A DNA stretch of 64,000 nucleotides. Origin: Cavia porcellus. Lineage: Eukaryota > Chordata > Mammalia > Rodentia > Caviidae. The notes below the pieces were generated by a model. It was not told the DNA's origin. It saw nothing but the letters and a program-made list of their open reading frames with translations, and searched no databases. Positions 56,871 to 64,000 of this stretch are shown in pieces. Both the position numbers and the translations under genes were made by a program. The stretch lies in contig NW_026947491.1 in assembly GCF_034190915.1 (NCBI RefSeq), positions 27,034,101 to 27,098,100 on the forward strand. Reading direction: 5' to 3'. Position 1 is the stretch's first letter. The number at the start of each line of letters is the position of its first letter.

Positions 56871-56985
56871 GTGCCCGGTGGCATACACATAAGTAATCTC
56901 AGCACTTGGAATGCTGAGGCAGGAGGATTGCTATGATTTCTAAGCCACTTGAAGCTATACAGTGAGACCCTGTCTCAAAAGAAAT
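56871..56985 (+). mobile_element. B1-type SINE
   Basis: gctgtgcccggtggcataca head, ggaatgctgaggcaggagga and ccctgtctcaaaaga. Confidence 0.8.
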
Positions 56986-57139
56986 TATTTTTGTCAACTT
57001 TGTTAGTGTCTGGTTTAATAAAAAAAATTGGATTTTCATGTCTATTTCTGGATTCACAATCTGCAGCAGTATCACATGTAAGATAACCTCTGAAAAACTG
57101 TACTGTTTATTATTGAAAGAATGAAACAAAGGATAGAGA

Positions 57140-57440
57140 TATATGCCTGTAATCCCAGCAGTCTGGAAGGTTGAGACAGAAAGATTGCAAGTTGAAACCA
57201 ACCTGGGCAATTTATTTATTTTTAACTTCTGATTTTGTCTTTTTGAGACAGGGTCTCACTATGCAGTTCAGACTGGCCTTGGCTCACTTTGTAGCCCATG
57301 CCGGTCTTGAATTTGCAATGATTCTCCTGCCTCAGCCTTGTGAGTTCTGGGATTACAGGAGTGTGCCACCACGTCTGGCTCAACCTGGGCAATTCAGACT
57401 CTGTCTCAAAAACTAAAAAAGAGACCTGAATTCAGTCCTC
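57140..57440 (+). mobile_element. B1-dID type SINE interrupted by a minus-strand B1
   Basis: The plus-strand unit begins gatatatgcctgtaatccca and resumes at 57382 with ggcaattcagactctgtctc, then a short ID end (gaattcagtcctcaggacca). Confidence 0.8.
57223..57380 (-). mobile_element. B1-type SINE inserted in a B1
   Basis: tttttgagacagggtctcac through gccaccacgtctggct. The target duplication caacctgggcaatt lies on both sides (about 57198-57211 and 57380-57393). Confidence 0.9.
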
Positions 57441-57649
57441 AGGACCACAAAAAAGAAAAAAAAAACCTAATGAGAATAAAAATGGCAAATAATATATTTG
57501 TGATACTACAAAAATGCTTTCGACCAAGCAGACCCACTAGTGTATCTCAGGGATCCCAAAAAGTTGCTGGAGTAAAATTTTAAATATATTTTAAAATTCA
57601 GACAAAATTTCTCAAAGGACATGTTTACTGGAGTGAAAAATACCAGTTT

Positions 57650-57815
57650 TAAGAGTTTATTTTTGTTAGACTGGAGTTTGAACTTGGGTCTTCCTACTCA
57701 GTTATATTCCCGCTCCTTTTTTATTCCTTATCTCAGGGTCACTTAGTTACTGAACTACACAGGCTGACCTCTCAAGTAGCTGGGATTATAGGCGTGCACC
57801 GCCATGCCTGCCTCA
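57650..57815 (-). mobile_element. Old B1-dID type SINE
   Basis: ID part (gactggagtttgaacttggg), then B1 (tcagggtcacttagttactg, tgggattataggcgtgcacc). Confidence 0.7.
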
Positions 57816-57839
57816 TAGGTATGATTTAACCCAGACAGT

Positions 57840-59340
57840 GGCTCAGAGGATAGATTTATGTGACATCAACTTTCGGGGCAGGCAGGCGGCAGCACCCAGA
57901 TGGCCCGAGGTGGCCCTGGCCAGGCAAGGAGAACCTTGGAGCACAGCCATTCCTGCTCAGTCCACGCACTTACACACCTTCCTTTTTACCTCTTCTGGCC
58001 TTCACCTGCTTGGACAAGGCCCATGCATAGTACAGAAAGGAATCCCCTTGTCTTGTTCTGCAGACTGAAATGTGAGTCTCACCCAGAGATACCCGAAACC
58101 TTGTTTGAGCAAACCCCGGGACAGCCAGTGTGTAGTTGGGTTGGTATACAAAAGTCACCCTCACAGATTAACTTAAAAGACAAGGAGCAGGACCTTGGGT
58201 TCCCTGCTTTGCTGCAGGACATGGAGAGCAGGGTGTGGGAGACTCCAGTGGCTACAGTCCCTTGTGCACAGTACCTGACCTCTGTCACTTTACTCAGCTC
58301 CAGTGCTCTTTGAACTCTCTGACCAGAGTCCTCTCTCTTCAGAAGCTCTGTCCTAGTCCCCTGCCCCACCCAGCCTGGCAGTCTGGGGTTCCCTTTTAGG
58401 CTCTTCTTTTGCACTCACCGCCTGTCTTAGACCTGGTTGTTTCTGTGGATTTCCCAAAAGGGATTCCCAACTCCCAGTTCCTTGACACTCAGGACAAGAG
58501 GAAAGTAACCCTCCTCTGTGGCATTTTCCTTCTGGCCTCAAGAGGGACCCTTCAGCCTGCAGGTGTGTCAGTGTCTTGGAGGAAGGGGATAGATCTGTGG
58601 TTTCCTACCCCTTTTCTTGCTAATCCTTCTGCCTGGCTATACTGGTGTGGATGTTGCCATGGCAACCAACAGTCACAGAAGATGAATTACAACCCCTCCC
58701 CCATTAGCCAGAGAGCCTTCGGAGTGGAAGATTCTCTCAAATCCCCTGTTAATGCTCCAGGAGTTGGCAGTGAATCTTCCTCTCCATCTCCCATCTGTTC
58801 CCCTTTGGAAGCTCCCTACCTAGACAGAGATGCTCATATTGGCTCTTCAATTCCATAGCATCCTCATCCCCTAGCAGTGACCTCTCTGACACAGAGGGTT
58901 GCGATTCCAAAACCCAGTCCATGCTGAGCATCTTGGGACTGCTTCGCCTGTGCAGACTCCTGTCCTGTGAAGACGTCAGCCTGCTGCAAGACACGGCTCT
59001 CAGTGTGTGTCCTTCAGGCGCCCTCCTCCCTCCTATCCAAGGCACTTGGGGCCTGAAGGGAGGAAGAGACGCCCAGCCTAGGAAAGCTACTGTGGGAGGC
59101 TGAGATGGTGCCTGTAGAGTCATGAAAGCCTACACGGAGGTAAGGAGTTGCTGACGGGTGCCCCAAAGACGAAACACAACTCACAGAGGGCAAACCTGAT
59201 GACCTCATGAAGCTGCTACAGACATTTCAGAGTATTCATGCGGACAGACAAGGGAAAACCCAAAGGCTGATGGTAAAACTCAAAACACTGACCCAGAAAA
59301 CCCCATAAAAATTCAGAGAAAGGAGAAGAGAAGGCTGGGA
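57840..59340. other. Unassigned low-repeat, GC-richer stretch with open segments
   Basis: 1.5 kb without SINEs or recognised repeats, richer in G+C than its surroundings. Plus-strand open segments follow one another in different frames: about 58409-58858, about 58858-59103, and 59183-59308 (which reads LMKLLQTFQSIHAD, then GKTQRLMVKLKTLTQ before TAA). This resembles a decayed retrocopy of an mRNA, but I do not recognise the protein and see no clear A-tail, since an L1 tail begins at 59345. It may instead be unique intergenic sequence. Confidence 0.3.
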
Positions 59341-59344
59341 TTTC

Positions 59345-59650
59345 TTTTTTTTTTTTTTTAATTTTTATTTAAGGAGAAAAGAAAAGAAAGAAAAAAAAAC
59401 AGTGAAGGGGTACAAGTTATACAGATTTACAGAATAAAAAAATGCGCAGTAGGAAATCACTTGTTAATGGATTACATATTGCCATCTTAGAAATAATTGT
59501 TCAAGTCACAAAATTAAAGCTTGTAGAGTGGACATTCCACCAATGATACTGCAAACAGTTCTGTTCAATGATCCAATAAAACTCTGTGATATCATTTTCT
59601 ATCTTATACTTTTAAATATACATGCAGTTATCCAAGTTACTGTGGTCAAA
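59345..59650 (-). mobile_element. L1-related 3' end repeat
   Basis: T-run at the left (tail), then A-rich sequence. 59460-59630 aligns with 6220-6370 at roughly three bases in four. Confidence 0.7.
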
Positions 59651-60341
59651 GACCTCCGGCTGAGCAGCTGTTCCCCTCCCCCCTGGCTCAGGTCACTGGA
59701 CAGAGATGTCCAGCCTTGCCCACTGCAACCTGTCAGAAAGGACAGAGGTCGCCCCATCCCCAGAGCACCCACTATGCGGGAAGGACTGAGAGGCACAGAG
59801 GTGAGCAGAGCCATCTCCGGAGAGGAGAGTATCATATCATTTACAAACAATGATAGTTGAACTTCTTCCTTTCCTATCATTATTCCTTTCATTTCTCTCT
59901 TGTCTAATTGCTCTGGGTAGGTATTCACTGCTATAACTTTCTCTCTTAGGACTGCTTTTGTTGTATCCTACAAATTCCAGTCTGTTAAACTGTCATCATT
60001 ATTTAATTGTAGAAATTATCTACTTTCTTCTCTAATTTCATCTGCGACCCATTGTTTGTTCAGGAGGGTGTTATTTAATTTCCACGCGTTTATGAAGTTC
60101 TTGTAGTTTCTTTTGCCATTAATTTCTAATTTTATCACATTATGGTCTGATAATATGCATGGAATAATTTCAATTCCTTTGAATTTGTTTAGAATGTTCT
60201 ATGAGCTAGTTTGTGGTCTATTTTGGAGAATGTTCCACGTGCAGCTGAGAAGAACGTGTAATCTAATGTTATAGGCTGGAACACTGTAGGCATCTAGTAA
60301 GTCCATTTGTTCAAAATTTTGGCTCAGTTCTAATATTTAAC

Positions 60342-61028
60342 TAAAAGAATGCTAGATTTAATAAGTAAACACAGCAGTGTAGCCTGAGACAAAGTCAACA
60401 CTCAAAAATCAATAGTACTGCCAAGCATAGTGGCACATGCCTGTAATCCCAGCACTCCAGAGGCTGAGGCAGGAGGATTGTTTCAAATTCGAGACAGCCT
60501 GGATTACAAAGTAAGTTCAAAGCCAGCCTGAATCTCATAGTGAGACTCTGTCTCAAAAAGACAAAAAAAAAAAAAAAAAAAAGACAGTAGTATTCCTATA
60601 CACGAATAAAAAACTCACTGCGAGAGACATTAGGAAAACAACATCTTTTACAATAGCATTCAAAAAAATTAAACACTTAGGAATCAATCTAATGAAGGAT
60701 GTGAAAGATCTACACATTGAAAACTACAATACTCTGAAAAAGGAGATTGAAGAGGATAACAGAAAATGTAAAGATACCTCTTGCTCCTGGATAGAAAGAA
60801 TCAGTGTAGTGAAAATGGTCATACTTCCAAAACTGTTATATAAATTTAATGCAATTCTGATCAAAATTCCAACACGTATCTCACAGAATTAGAGAAAACA
60901 ATGTAAAATTCATTTGGAACCAGAAGAGATCTAGAATAGCAAAGGCAATTCTGAGCAATAAAGCAAGGTAGGGGGCATCACAATCCCTGACTTGAAATTA
61001 TACTATAAAGCCTCTGTGATAAAAACAA
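60342..61028 (+). mobile_element. Internal L1 ORF2 fragment inserted in the opposite-strand L1
   Basis: Plus-strand frames show the ORF2 segment downstream of the RT: DLHIENYNTLKKEIEED, SWIERISVVKMVILPKLLYK, FNAILIKIP, then GGITIPDLKLYYKASVIKT. It lacks both the upstream ORF2 and the 3' UTR and tail. The host sequence reads aatattt just before it and aaatattt just after it. A B1 SINE (60421-60585) is nested inside. Confidence 0.8.
60421..60585 (+). mobile_element. B1-type SINE
   Basis: gccaagcatagtggcacatg head, internal duplication (ttacaaagtaagttcaaagc), ctctgtctcaaaaag and an A-tail. agtact / agtatt on the two sides fits a short, diverged target duplication. Confidence 0.9.
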
Positions 61029-61285
61029 CTAAATATTTCATTGTTGATTTTTTTGTCTATTGATCTATCTTTTTGTGACAGTGGAATATTAATATCTCTC
61101 AATACAAGTGTATTAGAGCTTATTTGATTTTTCATGTCCATAATTGTTTTATATAGTTGGGTGCACTGGTATGTGTTGCATATATATTTATGATTGTTAT
61201 CTCTTTGTCCTGGATTGTTCCCTTTATGCAGATGAAGTGACCTTCTCTATCTCTCTTAATCAGTCTTGGCTTAAAATTTACATTG

Positions 61286-61368
61286 TTGCCTGTGATTGAA
61301 CTCAGTGGCTTAAGCGTCTGCCTGGCAAGCGTGAGGTTGTGAGCTCAATTCCCAGTACCAAAAAAGAA
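61286..61368 (+). mobile_element. ID-type SINE
   Basis: tgattgaactcagtggctta and gagctcaattcccagtacca, with an A-rich tail. Related flanks tttacattgt and ttcacattgt fit a target duplication. Confidence 0.78.
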
Positions 61369-61533
61369 AAATTCACATTGTCTGCAAATAGAATAGCTAC
61401 CCCTGCTACGTTTTTCTGAGTTCCTGTTGCATGGAGTATTGTTTTCATCCTTTGATTTTCAGTCTGTGTATTTTCTTTTGAACTAAATGTGTTTCTCATA
61501 TGTAGCATATTGTTGGATCCCACTTCTTTTTTT

Positions 61534-61680
61534 TTGTCCTTTTGAGAAAGAGTCTCACTATGCACTCAGGCTGGCCTTGGACTCACTTTGTAGCCTGGCT
61601 GGTCTCAAACTTGCAATGATCCTCTTGCCTCAGCCTCCTGAGTGCTCGGCTTACAGGACTACACCACCATGCCTGGTTTG
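61534..61680 (-). mobile_element. B1-type SINE
   Basis: ttttgagaaagagtctcact, ggctggccttggactcactt and caccaccatgcctggtt. Flanked by ttggatcccacttc and ttggatcttgcttc. Confidence 0.9.
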
Positions 61681-61690
61681 GATCTTGCTT

Positions 61691-61808
61691 CTTTTTTTTT
61701 TTTTTTTTTTTTTTTTGTCTTTTTCCTTTTTATCCCTACTGGGGATCGAACTCACGACTGCCTGCTTGCAAGGCAGGCGCTTATGCTGCTGAGCTAAATC
61801 TCCAGCCC
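61691..61808 (-). mobile_element. Young ID-type SINE
   Basis: A T-run, then ctactggggatcgaactcac and gcaggcgcttatgctgctga. Flanked by ggatcttgcttct and ggatcttgtttct. Confidence 0.93.
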
Positions 61809-63147
61809 TGGATCTTGTTTCTTGATCCATTCTGCCAGTTCTTGTCCTTTGACTGGTGAATTGAGACCATTAAAATCAATGGTTATAACTGACTTATCCT
61901 TGTCATATTATTTTCCTGTTGTTAGCTCTCCCCGTTTTGTTTCCCCTACTCTATTTAATTGTTTACCTTGCCTGGTGGATTCCTTGCCTCCTTGCCTGTT
62001 GGAGTTCATGAGGTCATAGACCTTGTTATCTCTGTCTAGAATGTTCTTCAAAACATTCTGGAGTGCTAGTTTGGTGGTCATAAATTTCCTCAGATGTTCT
62101 TTGTCATAGAAGTATCTTATTTCTCCATCAATTTTGAAAGATAGTTTTGTGGAGAATGTCAATCTGCGTTGGAGTTTGTTTTCCTTTAGAGCTTGAAAAC
62201 ATTACTGAAAGTTCCTCTTCATTTGATGTTTGTGCTGAGAAGTCAGCTGTAATTCTAACAGGCTTTCCTTTTTAAGTAATGTGTTTCTTTCTGTTAATAG
62301 CTTTTAGGATTCTATTCTTGTGTTGAATTTCTTTAATTTTGACTATGACATGCTTGATATAGATTTTTTTTATCGTGGCTAATTGGGGTTCTATATGCCT
62401 TACCTGTGTCAAATTCTTTTTTCCTTCCATGGGAGTTTCCTACTATGATGTCTATGAACAGCTTTTTAAAGTATCCTTTGTGCTATCTACTGCTTTTTCA
62501 TTGACTACAATCAATCTTAAATTATTCTTCTTTGCATCTTCTAGCAGCTGCTAGATTGATTTCTCATGGTCTCTTGCTATTTTTAAGAAACATTTTTTTT
62601 TTCATGATCACTAACTTCAAGCCTGTCTTCTTTATCTGAGATTCTGTCTTCATACTGGCTCATTCTGCTGTGGATACTTTCAATGGAACTTTTATTCTTC
62701 TGGATATCTGTTTGAATCTGTCTTATGGGTTCCATTTTTTCCTTTGCTGAGCATCCATGGCTTCCATAATTTTCTTAAAATTCTCTATTTTTTAAAGATA
62801 TATCTGCTCTAGGGTCACTAAGCATGCTTTTTACCCTGGACGCCATTTTCGCAGTTATCTGAGAAATTATTTTTGATTTGATTTTTTTCCAGAGCCTCAT
62901 TGAATTGCTTTGTTGTTACCACTTCAGAGAGTTCAAGTGGGTGGTTTTCAGATTTTCCCACCTGATTGCCCCCTAGTTTTCCTTTGGTGGACTAGATGTC
63001 TGGGTTTGCATCTTGTTTAAGTGTCTTCTCATTTTCTTTCTTTTTTTTTTATTTTAAGTTTAATCTCTGGGTTGATTCTTATAGTTTGCCTATGGTGAAT
63101 TGTTTTATTGCTAGTATTTTAGAACCCTTAAGAAATGACTACTTCTC

Positions 63148-63296
63148 GTTGGGCGTGGTGGCTCACGCCTGTAATCTCAGCACTCGGGAGGCTGAGGTGG
63201 GAGGATTGTTGAGAGTTCGAGACCAGCCTGGGCTACAAAGTGAGCTCAAGGCCAGCCTGAACTGCATAGCAAGACCCCATCTCAAAAAAAAAAAAA
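63148..63296 (+). mobile_element. Young B1-type SINE with perfect TSD
   Basis: gttgggcgtggtggctcacg head with intact CpGs, full internal duplication and an A-tail. The 15-bp duplication aaatgactacttctc flanks it at 63133-63147 and 63297-63311. Confidence 0.95.
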
Positions 63297-63440
63297 AAAT
63301 GACTACTTCTCTGAGGTATCTTCTATGTGTAGCTAGTTTTGAGTCTTGCAAGGTCCTACCTCTTCAATTTGTTAGGGATGAGAAGTTACTGCCTACTTGA
63401 CCTGATTCCTGGTTCTTTGGCACTGCCACAATATTTTCCA

Positions 63441-64000
63441 TCACCCTTATACAACCTGAGTCTTGGGATACTAGGAAAAATAGCTGGTTAGAACAATTAT
63501 GTCACTTTTGTCTAGAGTGGTACCATCAGCAATAACAGTAGCATCAAACACTGTCTAGCAAATGACAAACTGAAGTAACCATTTAATTTTTCAGCTTTGA
63601 CTGTATGAACTAGATTTGTGGTTATATAAAAAACAAACCAGAAAATTGTATGCAGTATATAGGTTCTTAATATGTCAATTTTACCCTCAGGGATGAAAAT
63701 TTAAAAGGGATTAGTGAGAAAATAGAGAAATGGAAGAAGAGGAAGAGAATAGAAGGTTGGGAGAAAAAAAGGATCATGCTAACTGGGAAACGTGCAGAAG
63801 ATAGGAGGGAGCGCGAGAAGAAAGAGATAAAAGGAAGAACAGAATAAAACTACAACCACAAGAAGGCTAAAAACCACACTGACACTCTGCTGTGGCCTGC
63901 TCAACAGCTCTTGAACTTCCTGGGGTGAGAACCAAGAAGGGTGGCAAGAAGGTAAAGAAATGAAGACAAGATACAGAAAGCTGGGAGCAGGAGGAGCCCT
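63441..64000. other. Unassigned sequence with purine-rich tract
   Basis: 63690-63850 is almost all A and G (gaagaagaggaagagaatag and similar). No gene recognised up to the window end. Confidence 0.4.

Larger units (their letters stand above)
59866..63440 (-). mobile_element. L1-related element: ORF2 N-terminal part and ORF1, interrupted
   Basis: Left to right on the plus strand it is the antisense of the ORF2 endonuclease region (59866-60341 and 61029-61900, with tttaattttatcacattatg-type and gttccacgtgcagctgagaa sequences), then ORF1. The ORF1 C-terminal domain is at 61908-62162 on the minus strand (LSFKIDGEIRYFYDKEHLRK). ORF1 runs on to about 63100. Broken by a plus-strand L1 piece, three SINEs and many mutations. 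Confidence 0.8.

Noticed and set aside
61908..62162. 84-codon minus-strand frame as a host gene
   Set aside because: It matches the L1 ORF1p C-terminal domain.
1..64000. CRISPR array or prokaryotic operon
   Set aside because: The repeats are dispersed SINEs and microsatellites without regular spacers. The sequence is mammalian throughout.

Overview
The window is nuclear DNA of a placental mammal and almost certainly of a rodent. It has long stretches without coding sequence, one CpG island, and very many short interspersed elements of two kinds. One kind is a 7SL-derived B1-type SINE. The other is a tRNA-like ID-type SINE whose young copies share a head reading 'ggggatttagctcagcggca' or nearly so. 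B1 and ID units also occur fused head to tail (B1-dID type). This SINE mix is not that of mouse or rat. A squirrel-related or Castorimorpha-type rodent (beaver, kangaroo rat) fits, but the species cannot be fixed from sequence alone.

The one recognisable protein-coding gene is DENND5B, on the minus strand. Its first coding exon (42199-42319) lies in a CpG island of about 1.35 kb (about 41690-43060) that holds the promoter and 5' UTR. The exon encodes 40 residues plus one base and ends in a GTAAGG donor. Positions 1-42198 are then the 5' part of DENND5B intron 1. I found no second DENND5B exon there, so the rest of the gene lies beyond the left edge. Positions above about 43060 are upstream of the promoter.

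Inside the intron: an 81-bp-period tandem repeat (1-410); a processed pseudogene of the mitochondrial ribosomal protein gene MRPL42 with a perfect 16-bp target-site duplication (4097-4748); a minus-strand L1-related element holding ORF1 but little ORF2 (6110-9400); a complete solo MaLR-type LTR with a TACTC duplication (12995-13318); a GGGTCA array (14207-14241); several L1 3' ends; MIR fragments; and a weak exon-like segment near 17.7 kb.

Upstream of the promoter: a MaLR LTR (44040-44395); an unexplained minus-strand coding-like pair of segments with matching splice sites and phase (47.75-48.09 kb); a complete but decayed class I endogenous retrovirus (50730-53466) with two LTRs, a tRNA-His-like primer site and reverse-transcriptase remnants, itself hit by a MaLR LTR and a young ID SINE; a 175-bp tandem pair (53858-54180); an unexplained GC-richer stretch with open segments (57.84-59.34 kb); and a nest of L1 pieces in opposite orientations with SINEs inside (59345-63440).

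No CRISPR array, operon, bacterial or phage feature is present. The open frames over SINEs, L1 and the CpG island are mostly chance or transposon-derived. The best leads for something undescribed are the 47.7-48.4 kb minus-strand locus and the repeated ORF1-without-ORF2 L1 architecture.
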